A DNA stretch of 64,000 bases from positions 106,549 through 170,548 of the forward strand of contig NZ_JACIFY010000017.1 in the NCBI RefSeq assembly GCF_014197615.1. Reading direction: 5' to 3'. The notes beneath the pieces were generated by a model. The model ran no database searches and was not told the DNA's origin. It worked only from the letters and a program-made list of their open reading frames with translations. Position numbers and translations under genes: made by a program. Each line of letters begins with the position of its first letter. Within the stretch, counting starts at the first letter, position 1. Below are positions 8,858 through 16,723 of the stretch, piece by piece. This stretch comes from Rhizobium esperanzae. GTDB lineage: Bacteria; Pseudomonadota; Alphaproteobacteria; Rhizobiales; Rhizobiaceae.

Positions 8858-10231
8858 TCAATGCGATGACGGAACCGTCGGCGGTCCGTCGGCCTGCGCC
8901 GCCTGAACGGCGGGAAGGTCGATCATGACGACCAAACCGCTCGGCTTCCCGTCCAACAATGTCAATTGTCCGTTGTGTGCTTTGGTGATGATCCCTTTGG
9001 CGATCGGAAGACCAAGCCCAAGCCCGGAACCGCCTTCGGCGCCGAACTGTCGGGATTTATCCGCCTTGAAGAATGGCTCCAAAACCTTCGCCTTGAGTTC
9101 ATCCGTCAAGCCGGGACCATTGTCGCTGACCCTTATTTCGATCCCACCGTCATCGTGACGCTCCAAGCCGATTTCGACTTGCGTAGCGTAGCGGGACGCA
9201 TTCTCCACCAAATTCGTAATCGCGCGGCTCAATGCCTGAGGTTTGCAGATAAAGGCCAGCCGTCGCGGCCCGGTGAACCGCACATCGATGCCGGTGTCGG
9301 AAAAATCGGTCGCGATCGTCTGCAGCAGGCTTGAGATATCGACCTTCCGATCGACCGCCCTCACCGATGGGTCCTTGAAATAGGCCAGACAGTCGTCGAT
9401 CATGAAATTCAAGGTGGCGATATCGGCCAGCATCAGGCTGCGAAGTTCCGGCTCTGCGGAACGCTCCGCCCGCATCCGCAACCGCGTCAAGGGGGTTCTC
9501 AGATCATGGCCCACGCCACTCAGCATTCTTGTGCGATCCTCCGACATGCTCTGGATCCGATCGCTCATGACATTGAGTGATTCCGCCAGGCTGCGGATCT
9601 CGGCTGCGCCGTCAGCTTCGAAAGGCTTTTCCAAACTGCCTTCCGCGCTCGCTTGCTTTGCAGCGGCAGCAAAACGCCTCAGAGGTTTGGTGATCAGCCA
9701 GCTGCTGAAATAGGCAAGCAGCACCAAAGGAACGACGATCTTCAAAAATCCGCTTGCCGCTGCCGGAGCAAACCACAAATAGCCGGGAAAAATCGGCAGT
9801 TGAAAGATGAGGGCACGCATATCGTCAATTCCGACAGTCAGAAGGTCGGGGTGCGATTGCCCCATGACGAAGCGATGAAATGCCGTGAAAGCATTGTCGG
9901 CGAGCATCGCGTCGATGCGCACCACGAGGTCGCCGGGAGATACCAGTTGTTCTCCTGCGTGAAGCCGATCCGGGGACGCTCTTTCGACCACAATGCCGAG
10001 CGCCGCAGCTCTCTTCAGGACGACGTCTTCATCCTGCATGGAACCTGCCTGCGCAAATTGCTCCGCAATCATCGCCGCTCTCGCGGCAAACAGGCCATTT
10101 TGAAACCCGCGATCATGGCGGCCGTAGATGAATGGCTCCATGGCCGTCGCCACGGCGGAAACGAGGACGACAAGGAGGGTCGCCAGAATGAGGATCTGGT
10201 TTTGGATCGAAGCTCGCCGAAAATTTCTCAC
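8858..10231 (-). CDS. two-component sensor histidine kinase (EnvZ-like architecture)
   Basis: 457 aa. Two membrane segments (about 11-31 and 160-180) enclose a periplasmic domain of about 130 residues. A HAMP linker, a dimerisation/phosphoacceptor domain with His242 in GVGHDLRTPLTR, and a HATPase domain (N box NLVENASRYA, G1 DNGPG, G2 GGSGLGLGLPI) follow. The GTG start at 10231 overlaps the response-regulator stop by 4 nt (GTGA), so the pair is translationally coupled. The signal is unknown. Confidence 0.92.
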   Translation of the reverse strand: MRNFRRASIQNQILILATLLVVLVSAVATAMEPFIYGRHDRGFQNGLFAARAAMIAEQFAQAGSMQDEDVVLKRAAALGIVVERASPDRLHAGEQLVSPGDLVVRIDAMLADNAFTAFHRFVMGQSHPDLLTVGIDDMRALIFQLPIFPGYLWFAPAAASGFLKIVVPLVLLAYFSSWLITKPLRRFAAAAKQASAEGSLEKPFEADGAAEIRSLAESLNVMSDRIQSMSEDRTRMLSGVGHDLRTPLTRLRMRAERSAEPELRSLMLADIATLNFMIDDCLAYFKDPSVRAVDRKVDISSLLQTIATDFSDTGIDVRFTGPRRLAFICKPQALSRAITNLVENASRYATQVEIGLERHDDGGIEIRVSDNGPGLTDELKAKVLEPFFKADKSRQFGAEGGSGLGLGLPIAKGIITKAHNGQLTLLDGKPSGLVVMIDLPAVQAAQADGPPTVPSSH

Positions 10232-10962
10232 GAGAGGCGCTCTACCTTGGATGCGAAAAGATAGCCCCCCAGCCGCACCGTCTTGATGAATGTCGGGTCT
10301 TTCAGATTTGGCTCTATCTTTTGCCTGACCCGGCTGATGTGGGCGTCGATGCTGCGCTCCACCGGCCCCGCCGATCCGGCATGTGTCATCGACAGGAGTT
10401 GTTCGCGCGTCAAGACCTTGTTCGGATTGCAGCAGAATGCCAGGAGGAGATCGAACTCCGCGGTGGTCATCGAAACCTGGGCTCCGTCCGCATCGAGGAG
10501 TTGACGGCTTTTGGGATCGATGCGCCATCCCGAGAAGGTCATGGGCCCAAGCGCCTCCTCGTGATGATGAGCATATGATGCTCTCCGGAGAATGGTTTTG
10601 ATCCGAGCGAGCAACTCGCGGGAGTTGAATGGTTTTGTGACATAGTCGTCGGCTCCGAGCTCCAGTCCCAGAATGCGATCGATATCCTCGTGGAGCGCCG
10701 TCAACATCAGGATCGGCACCGAACCCGAGGCACGCAGCCGCCTGCAGATGCTGAAACCGTCCTCACCCGGCAACATCGCATCGAGAACGATGAGATCGAA
10801 TTGCTGCCGCGCCATCATCCGATCCATCGCCGCGCCGGTCTCCACCGATGAGGCCGCGAAGCCGCCGGTTCGAACAAGGTCGACCAGCATGTCGGCGATT
10901 GCGGGATCGTCTTCGACGATGAGAATATGAGCCTGATTGGGAACTGCCATTTCATACGCCAT
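10228..10962 (-). CDS. OmpR-family response regulator
   Basis: 244 aa. The receiver domain has the acidic pair in LIVEDD (17-19), phosphoacceptor Asp61 in LIVLDAMLPGEDG and Lys110 in VTKPF. A winged-helix DNA-binding domain follows (TAEFDLLLAF, ending IKTVRLGGYLF). It is the partner of the downstream kinase. A start at 10950 (second Met) is also possible. Confidence 0.93.
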   Translation of the reverse strand: MAYEMAVPNQAHILIVEDDPAIADMLVDLVRTGGFAASSVETGAAMDRMMARQQFDLIVLDAMLPGEDGFSICRRLRASGSVPILMLTALHEDIDRILGLELGADDYVTKPFNSRELLARIKTILRRASYAHHHEEALGPMTFSGWRIDPKSRQLLDADGAQVSMTTAEFDLLLAFCCNPNKVLTREQLLSMTHAGSAGPVERSIDAHISRVRQKIEPNLKDPTFIKTVRLGGYLFASKVERLS

Positions 10963-11106
10963 CGTCGTTCACTCGTGCCGGAAGATATCTCTTCGGCGCG
11001 CAACTATCACATTTCACCGCGCCGACACGGCTCCGCCTTCAGGATATCAACGATCGTGCAATGCTACATTTCATAATGTTGCGATATATTGCGGGCAACC
11101 GTCCGG

Positions 11107-11385
11107 TCAAAACTGGCTTTCGGGATCGCCGCTGATTTTCATATCATGACCTCCGATCGCGCTATCGATGATGACCGTGGTGATGAAACACATCCGAATG
11201 ACCAGCAGGCAAAAGAACATCAAAGAGACGGCCGCCATCGTATAATGTTTCAAAGCCGAGCGGTTGGGGAGCCATGCGGTGAGCGTATGGAGAGCGTTTC
11301 TGATCAGCCGGCCGATCGCCACGAACAGAAACAATGCGGTGATGATATACCCGCTTGCCGCGGCCGCCCCGAGCAGCTGGAACAT
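11107..11385 (-). CDS. small hypothetical membrane protein
   Basis: 92 aa with two clear hydrophobic segments (AAAASGYIITALFLFVAIGR and AAVSLMFFCLLVIRM) and a short polar C-terminus. I recognise no family. It is 144 nt upstream of the response regulator on the same strand. The frame stays open upstream to 11646, but that Arg/Pro-rich part overlaps the next gene and does not look like protein; the ATG at 11385 is the first sensible start, without a clear ribosome-binding site. Confidence 0.5.
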   Translation of the reverse strand: MFQLLGAAAASGYIITALFLFVAIGRLIRNALHTLTAWLPNRSALKHYTMAAVSLMFFCLLVIRMCFITTVIIDSAIGGHDMKISGDPESQF

Positions 11386-11542
11386 GAAAAGACACCCGCA
11401 CCACGTAAAAATTTCCGGCTTCGGAACAATGCTTTCAAGCCGACGCAATCGAGAAAGACGCGAGGCGTGCGGGCGAAGAGACCAAGCCGGATCATCCGGG
11501 CCCGGCGAAGACCGGTCCGCCGGCGATGGGGATGCCGCCACG

Positions 11543-12028
11543 CTAATCGGCCCTTTCCGCACTGGGCGCGGCACGGCGGCTGAGAAGAAGCGATGTGGCA
11601 GCGCGCCAGCGGGATGCCTTCGCCGCGCCTGCCATTGCTGCCTCACCGACCGCCGGGGTCGTCTGCACCGCAGAAATCCTGTTCGTCCTTGCTTCGGTCA
11701 GCACACCGACCCTTCTCAGAAACGCGTCGCTGTCGAATTCCTTCGAAGAGGAAACGGACTTTGCAGTCGATTGGACGGAATGGAAAAACACCTCGATATT
11801 GACGACCGGTATGGTCTTGATCTTTCGGATCATATCGATATCCGATCGCATCGTTACCGCCACGAAATATCGATCCGACCGCAGCGCGTCGAAGAGCTCC
11901 GGCACCGAGGATACGGCCGTTGCGACATGTCCGTTCTCAGTCAATTGCGCGACGATGTCGCCGGCGGCGCCTTTTGCGAGAAAGACGAGAATCGGTTTTT
12001 GTTGTTTGCTTTGCACATAAGACGTCAT
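11543..12028 (-). CDS. hypothetical protein with receiver-like N-terminal half
   Basis: 161 aa, no known family recognised. The first 80 residues alternate hydrophobic strands and helices like a receiver or Rossmann fold (KPILVFLAKG, then VPELFDALRSDRYFVAVTM, then IPVVNIEVFF), but the position expected for a phosphoacceptor Asp reads VAVTMR, so phosphorylation looks lost. The C-terminal third is Ala/Arg-rich and probably disordered. It sits between the two-component pair and the DoxX/TPR/MBL operon, all on the minus strand. GGAG lies about 10 nt before the ATG. Confidence 0.55.
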   Translation of the reverse strand: MTSYVQSKQQKPILVFLAKGAAGDIVAQLTENGHVATAVSSVPELFDALRSDRYFVAVTMRSDIDMIRKIKTIPVVNIEVFFHSVQSTAKSVSSSKEFDSDAFLRRVGVLTEARTNRISAVQTTPAVGEAAMAGAAKASRWRAATSLLLSRRAAPSAERAD

Positions 12029-12158
12029 GGCTGCACTCCTGACCTGTCGCCGGAAGTCTAGCGCGCATCGACGCTTCGGTTTGTTCGGTTTTATTCGATT
12101 TTATTGCGCCGGCGCGTTCACCGGCGCTCGCCCTCGAAGGCGATAAAACTCGCCCGCA

Positions 12159-12608
12159 TCACGACAACACCGCCCTCAGCCAGGGATGCATTCGCTCTGC
12201 CCGCTTTCTCAGCAGCCTATCGATCGATATCGATCCTGCACCGCAAGCCGCCAGGACGAACATGCCGCCGGCAATCGCCAGATCCTTCTCGAAATGCAGA
12301 AGCTCGTTCTGGCTGTCGAAATTCGTGTGAAAGAGGAAGGCGGTCGCCAGGCAGAAGAAGGCCAGCGCCAATGCGCCAAGCCGGCCGAGAAAACCCGCCG
12401 CAACGGAAAGACCGGCGCCGAGCTGAAGTGCTATGACAGCAAATGCAACCGGCGCGGAAAGCCCCAGTTTTGCGAAAGTGTCGACGGTCGCGCTGATATC
12501 TGATGCGAGCACCGAACCTTCATGCAGGAAGATCAGCGACAGCAGCAGCCTGCCCGGGAGAAGAATGAAATCGGCCAGTCGAGACCGGCTTGAGGCGCTA
12601 TCCATCAT
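12159..12608 (-). CDS. DoxX-family membrane protein
   Basis: 149 aa with four hydrophobic segments typical of DoxX/DoxD-like proteins (LPGRLLLSLIFLHEG at the start, then FAVIALQLGAGLSVAAGFLG). It is the last gene of a probable MBL-TPR-DoxX operon, 59 nt after the TPR gene. DoxX proteins are often linked to redox or sulfur-stress complexes, but this one's role is unknown. A second DoxX-like gene occurs at 50912. Confidence 0.8.
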   Translation of the reverse strand: MMDSASSRSRLADFILLPGRLLLSLIFLHEGSVLASDISATVDTFAKLGLSAPVAFAVIALQLGAGLSVAAGFLGRLGALALAFFCLATAFLFHTNFDSQNELLHFEKDLAIAGGMFVLAACGAGSISIDRLLRKRAERMHPWLRAVLS

Positions 12609-12667
12609 ACCCTCCGATTTGCAGAGAACAGGCGGCTTGGCCGCCCGTTCACGCGTTCATGGACTCG

Positions 12668-13132
12668 TCAGTTGCCACCTTTGGCAGCGATGGCCTTCTG
12701 CAGATCTTCGAGTTCTTCGCAGCCGCTTGGGCAAAGTTGCTTCAGCGATGAGACCTGCTCCTCCGCCTTCGCCATCTCGCCCGTTTCGACATAGAGCTCG
12801 CCGAGATATTCACGCGCAGCCTTGTGATCGGGTTGAAGCTCAAGCGCTTTGGTGTAGTAGGTCAGCGACGTTCTGTAGTCGCCGGTCTTGCGCAGCGTAT
12901 ACCCCATGAGATTATAGACATCTGCCTGTTGGTTGTCTTCGGCAAGACCGCGAAGCTCCGCCAGGGCGCCGGCATAATCCTTGGCATCGATCTTCGCGCG
13001 CACCGACGTCAAATCGGGAGCGTCCGTCGATTCCATATTGTCGACGGCAAAAGCAGGAAGCGCCGTCACCGCGGAGAAACCGGCGGATATGGCGCAGAGC
13101 CAGATGAATCCGAGAATGAGATATTTCTTCAT
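12668..13132 (-). CDS. exported TPR-repeat protein
   Basis: 154 aa. A signal peptide (KKYLILGFIWLCAISAGFSA) is followed by about two to three tetratricopeptide units (DVYNLMGYTLRKTGDYRTSL, YYTKALELQPDHKAARE, YLGELYVETGEMAKAEEQ). Two Cys residues near the C-terminus (CPSGCEEL) could form a disulfide or bind metal. It follows the MBL gene by 20 nt and precedes doxX, so it is probably a periplasmic partner of these. The start at 13132 matches the Lys-rich signal-peptide opening; a Met four residues upstream is possible. Confidence 0.8.
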   Translation of the reverse strand: MKKYLILGFIWLCAISAGFSAVTALPAFAVDNMESTDAPDLTSVRAKIDAKDYAGALAELRGLAEDNQQADVYNLMGYTLRKTGDYRTSLTYYTKALELQPDHKAAREYLGELYVETGEMAKAEEQVSSLKQLCPSGCEELEDLQKAIAAKGGN

Positions 13133-13152
13133 GATGATCTCCATTCGGCCTT

Positions 13153-14127
13153 TCAGGCCTGGACTGTCGGCGTAAAGCCGTAGACGCTTCCGTCCTTGAC
13201 GAAGGTGCCCGAGCCGGGGAAGGGGAAATGCGAGCCGCAGATGGCGATATTGTCGGCAATGATGCGGTCGATGAGACGGCGGCGCGTGTCGATGGCCGCC
13301 GGCCCATCCTGATCATAACTGCCCTGCCAGTCGGGGTGCGGCGCAAGCAGCGCCGGCACGTACATGATATCGGCCGAGACAAGCAGTTGCTTGCTGCCGG
13401 AGGCCACAAGATAGGTCGAATGACCCGGTGTATGGCCTGGCGCTGCAAGAAGCCGAACGCCTGGCGCAACCTCGGCACCATCGTCCACCAGTTTCCAGTT
13501 CTTCCATTTCGGGAAGACGTCGGCGATGCGCTTGCCGGCCGGCTTACGGCCTTCAGCAAGCTTCTCGACCCGGCCGGGCTCCGTCCACCAGTTATATTCG
13601 ATGGCATTGACGATGAGTTCGGCGTTCGGAAAGACGGGATCGTTCGTTCCCTTTTCCATCAATCCCCAGACGTGATCCGGGTGGAAATGCGAGAGCATGA
13701 TCGTGTCGATCCTCTTATAATCGATGCCGGCGGCTGCCATATTCGCCGGCAGATGTGTGGCATTTGCCTGCCATTGACCGACGCCGGAGCCGGCATCCAT
13801 CATGATCAGCCGGTTGCCGAGTTTCAGAACGACCACCGTCAGCGGGATCGGCATGAATTCGGTCGTAAGCCCTGCCTTGGAAAGCGCTTCCTTGGTATCC
13901 TCGATCGAGGCATTCTTGATGAAGGTCGGGTCATGCGGTTTTTTCCAGATTCCATCGTAGACCGCCGTGACTTCGACATCGCCGACCTGATATTTGTAGA
14001 AGCCGACGGTCGGCTCCAGCGTTGTTGCGGCGAGCGCCGGCCCGACGAATTCGAGCTTCGACGACAGCCCGAATGCAGCTGCCGCGGCAGCCGATCCAAG
14101 GACGGCGCGACGTGACATGGTAAACAT
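13153..14127 (-). CDS. Tat-exported metallo-beta-lactamase-fold hydrolase
   Basis: 324 aa. The N-terminus MFTMSRRAVLGSAAAAAAFG has a twin-arginine signal, so the protein is probably folded with metal and exported to the periplasm. The metal motif HFHPDH is at 147-152 and further MBL motifs follow (DAGSGVG at about 111, PGHTPGHSTY, CGSHFPFPG). The substrate is unknown; lactonase, sulfur-oxygenase or general hydrolase roles are all possible. It is the first gene of the MBL-TPR-DoxX operon and divergent from the sigma factor. The start at 14127 is preceded by GAGGAGG; a promoter-like GGAATAA-N16-ATCTAG lies about 75-100 nt upstream. Confidence 0.85.
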   Translation of the reverse strand: MFTMSRRAVLGSAAAAAAFGLSSKLEFVGPALAATTLEPTVGFYKYQVGDVEVTAVYDGIWKKPHDPTFIKNASIEDTKEALSKAGLTTEFMPIPLTVVVLKLGNRLIMMDAGSGVGQWQANATHLPANMAAAGIDYKRIDTIMLSHFHPDHVWGLMEKGTNDPVFPNAELIVNAIEYNWWTEPGRVEKLAEGRKPAGKRIADVFPKWKNWKLVDDGAEVAPGVRLLAAPGHTPGHSTYLVASGSKQLLVSADIMYVPALLAPHPDWQGSYDQDGPAAIDTRRRLIDRIIADNIAICGSHFPFPGSGTFVKDGSVYGFTPTVQA

Positions 14128-14200
14128 GGATATGCCTCCTCTTGTCGATGAGATTTCAGCTGGCGAGGACCGCAATTGTTCGGATGCCCTCGCTGACGAA

Positions 14201-14229
14201 CTAGATCGCCAGCCGGACGCGCTTATTCC
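14201..14229 (-). promoter_or_regulatory. ECF-type promoter candidate facing the MBL-TPR-DoxX operon
   Basis: On the minus strand, GGAATAA (14229-14223), a 16-nt spacer, then ATCTAG (14206-14201), giving a predicted leader of about 65 nt before the MBL start at 14127. It matches the plus-strand element at 14330-14358 in both boxes and in spacing. Confidence 0.6.
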
Positions 14230-14329
14230 CGATCTCGAGCGTCATTTATTCAAGCGCTTGAAAAGACATCCTCATTTCTATCGTTCGCGGCCGGCTATCC
14301 GGCCGCGTGCAAATAAATTGGCTTCGGTT

Positions 14330-14358
14330 GGAATAAAACTGCGTGCCGGTCGGTCTAG
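14330..14358 (+). promoter_or_regulatory. ECF-type promoter candidate facing the sigma/anti-sigma operon
   Basis: GGAATAA (14330-14336), a 16-nt spacer, then GTCTAG (14353-14358), 69 nt before the sigma-factor ATG. The matching divergent copy implies that one regulator, most simply the ECF sigma factor itself, drives both operons. Confidence 0.6.
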
Positions 14359-14427
14359 ACGGCAAGGGACCGCACTCCATGCCTGCGGATCTCGCTGTTA
14401 AATTCGGCGACTATTGAGGCAGGGAGG

Positions 14428-15171
14428 ATGATGACAAACGCTCAGATCACCTATCCCATCGGATCAAACGCGTGGTTGCCGCTGGCGTGGCGACATTGGA
14501 AGGACCGTCTTCGACCTTCGCCGCTCGCCGTACTTCTCGACAGCGCAGCGCGGTTGTTCCACCCCATGGTCTCGGCAAAGTCGAGCGGCGAGCGGGTTGC
14601 TTCGGCCGCCGATGCGACCGCGCAGCATGAACTCATGCAGCGCTTTCAGAACATGATCGTTCCGCACCTTGACGCTGCCTATAATTTTGCCCGGTTCCTC
14701 AGCCGCGACGCGGATGCGGCACAAGATATCGTCCAGGATGCATTCCTGCGTGCTTTCCGCAACTTCGATAGCTATCGCGGTGGCGATCCGCGCGCCTGGC
14801 TCTTTGCCATCGTGAGGAACTGCTGCCACGCCTGGCGCCAGCAGGATCGCCGCAAGGCGCGGTTCGAACGGCATCTGAGTGATGGCGATGACGACGAAAC
14901 AGGTGAGAACGAGATCGCCTCGGAGGAGGATTCGCCAGAGGCGGCGACGATCCGGCGAAGCGAACAGCAGCGCGTGCGCGCTGTTATCAGCCGGCTCCCC
15001 GAGGCAATGCGGGAAATCCTCGTCTTGCGGGAGCTTGAGGATCTCTCCTACCGGCAGATCGCCGAAATCATCGACGCGCCGATTGGTACCGTCATGTCGA
15101 GGCTTGCAAGGGCGCGGCGTGATTTTGGTGAAGCCTGGCACGCATGCGACAAAGGCGAGACTGCAGGATGA
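14428..15171 (+). CDS. ECF-type RNA polymerase sigma factor
   Basis: 247 aa. A non-conserved N-terminal extension of about 65 residues precedes region 2 (AQDIVQDAFLRAFRNFDSYR, DPRAWLFAIVRN) and region 4 (LPEAMREILVLRELEDLSYR, QIAEIIDAPIGTVMSRLARA). An acidic linker (DGDDDETGENEIASEEDS) separates the two regions. It overlaps the anti-sigma gene by 4 nt (ATGA). The start has GGGAGG directly before two adjacent ATGs (14428 and 14431). Probably autoregulated from the element at 14330. Confidence 0.9.
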   Translation: MMTNAQITYPIGSNAWLPLAWRHWKDRLRPSPLAVLLDSAARLFHPMVSAKSSGERVASAADATAQHELMQRFQNMIVPHLDAAYNFARFLSRDADAAQDIVQDAFLRAFRNFDSYRGGDPRAWLFAIVRNCCHAWRQQDRRKARFERHLSDGDDDETGENEIASEEDSPEAATIRRSEQQRVRAVISRLPEAMREILVLRELEDLSYRQIAEIIDAPIGTVMSRLARARRDFGEAWHACDKGETAG

Positions 15172-15965
15172 GCGACGCACACCAAAAAGGCTGCCCGGAA
15201 TGGCGTGTCATGCTGCATGGCTTTGTCGATGGCGAACTCGATTCGGTCCACGCGGCACAATTCGAGGATCATCTTGCTACCTGTACGGATTGCAGGGCGG
15301 AGATGGAAAGGGTTCAGGCCGTGAGAGAGATCATCGATCAAGATGGCGTCAAATGGCGACCGTCCGAAGCGCTGCGTTCCCATGTCCTGTCAATGCTGTC
15401 GTTTGAACAGACGACGACATCCGGCCGGCCGTTGCCACGCCAGGTGCCCGGCTGGCGCCGCGCCCTGGTTTTCATCCGGCAATGGAGCTTGGTTCCTTCA
15501 CTCGCGGCGCTTGCGGCCGGCGCCTTCCTGTTCGTCAACGTGCCGTCTCAGACCGCGCTTCTGCAGGAACAGATCCTTTCAAGCCATATCAGGTCCATGA
15601 TGGCCGACCATCTGACCGACGTGCTGACCTCGGATCAGCATACGGTAAAACCGTGGTTCAACGGCAAGGTCGATTTTTCGCCGCCGGTCAGCGACCTCTC
15701 CAAGGACGGCTTTCCGCTGATCGGCGGACGTGTCGACTATCTCGGCGGTCGCGCCGTTGCGGCCCTCGTCTACCGGCGCCACGGCCATGTCATCAACCTG
15801 TTCGTTTGGCCCGCAGGATCGGCCGCCGAGACGACAGCCGTGCATGACGGCTACAATATTGAGCAATGGTCGGATGGCGGGCTTGTTTTCTCGGCGATTT
15901 CGGATGTCGCCCGCGGCGACCTGGCCGAGTTCGAGGTGCTTTTCAGGAAGGCGGCAAGGGGTTAA
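15168..15965 (+). CDS. membrane-bound zinc-finger anti-sigma factor
   Basis: 265 aa. The N-terminal cytoplasmic part carries a ZAS-like motif (HGFVDGELD, then HLATCTDC: His-x3-Cys-x2-Cys), a single membrane segment follows at about residues 112-128 (SLAALAAGAFLFVN), and the C-terminal half is periplasmic. It would hold the sigma factor at the membrane until a signal releases it. Translation is coupled to the sigma gene (ATGA). Its 3' end overlaps the convergent DUF1345 gene by 4 nt. Confidence 0.85.
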   Translation: MSDAHQKGCPEWRVMLHGFVDGELDSVHAAQFEDHLATCTDCRAEMERVQAVREIIDQDGVKWRPSEALRSHVLSMLSFEQTTTSGRPLPRQVPGWRRALVFIRQWSLVPSLAALAAGAFLFVNVPSQTALLQEQILSSHIRSMMADHLTDVLTSDQHTVKPWFNGKVDFSPPVSDLSKDGFPLIGGRVDYLGGRAVAALVYRRHGHVINLFVWPAGSAAETTAVHDGYNIEQWSDGGLVFSAISDVARGDLAEFEVLFRKAARG

Positions 15966-16630
15966 AGCAGGCTTGCCCCGACATTGATCGCCAGCGCCAG
16001 GATCGTCGTGTTGAACAGGAACGACAGCACGGCATGCAGCAGCGTCAGCTTGCGCATGCTGGTCGAACTGACCGCGACATCGGCCGTCTGGGCGGCGACG
16101 CCGATGGTGAAGGAGAAATAGAGGAAGTCCCAGTAGCCCGGCTCCTCGATCCCGTCCGGAAATTTGAGACCGCCCTCCTCGTCTGCCCCGCCATAGAAAT
16201 AATGGGCATAATGGATGGTGAAAAGCGTATGCAGGAAGATCCAGGAGATCAGGATCGTCAGTACCGCCGCACCCGCCCGCGCCAGCGCGACATCAGGTGC
16301 GGCTTCCTTGATCGAATGAAGCTCGATGCCGATGCCGGCAATGCTGGCAATTGCAGCGCCGATCGAAAGAGCCAGCAAGACGGTGTCGGAAAAATCGAGA
16401 TCCGCGGAGCGTTTCCGGATGCCTTCAACGGTCGCCCGCAGCATCTTGCGCCAGCTGAGCACGACAAACATGCCGGCGCTGACATTCCAGCCGAACAGGA
16501 TGTTGCCGGCGCTGACCTCCCGCGAGGTCGCGGCCAGGAAGACCACCAGCCCGGCAACAACGGCGATGATGAAGCTCGCATGCTTATAGGCAAATGCCGC
16601 AAGCGAATTTGCCCGTTCTTCACCTGCCAT
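15962..16630 (-). CDS. DUF1345 membrane protein
   Basis: 222 aa, about five hydrophobic segments, with the family-like block GYWDFLYFSFTIGVAAQTADV toward the C-terminus, which resembles a pore-lining motif of small channel-like proteins. The start at 16630 has GGAG at 6 nt; an in-frame ATG at 16648 is an alternative. It is convergent with the anti-sigma gene and downstream of the transaldolase terminator, so it needs its own promoter. Function unknown. Confidence 0.8.
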   Translation of the reverse strand: MAGEERANSLAAFAYKHASFIIAVVAGLVVFLAATSREVSAGNILFGWNVSAGMFVVLSWRKMLRATVEGIRKRSADLDFSDTVLLALSIGAAIASIAGIGIELHSIKEAAPDVALARAGAAVLTILISWIFLHTLFTIHYAHYFYGGADEEGGLKFPDGIEEPGYWDFLYFSFTIGVAAQTADVAVSSTSMRKLTLLHAVLSFLFNTTILALAINVGASLL

Positions 16631-16668
16631 ATCGGTCTCCGACAGCATATGCCCTTGATAACAGCACG

Positions 16669-16701
16669 AAAAAGGCGCGCCTGCCAGCCGGCAGCCGCGC
16701 C
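16669..16701 (-). terminator. intrinsic terminator of tal
   Basis: On the minus strand, a stem of GGCGCGGCTGCC pairs with GGCAGGCGCGCC around a GGCT loop, followed by TTTTT (16673-16669). It lies 22 nt after the transaldolase stop. Confidence 0.85.
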
Positions 16702-16723
16702 TCCTATTGTTTGCAGCGCCGTG

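Noticed and set aside
12029..12158. GAATAA and GCTAGA elements upstream of the receiver-like gene as a third sigma-dependent promoter
   Set aside because: The GAATAA- and CTAG-like blocks are spaced by 18 or 28 nt, not the fixed 16 of the divergent pair, and the first box is degenerate.
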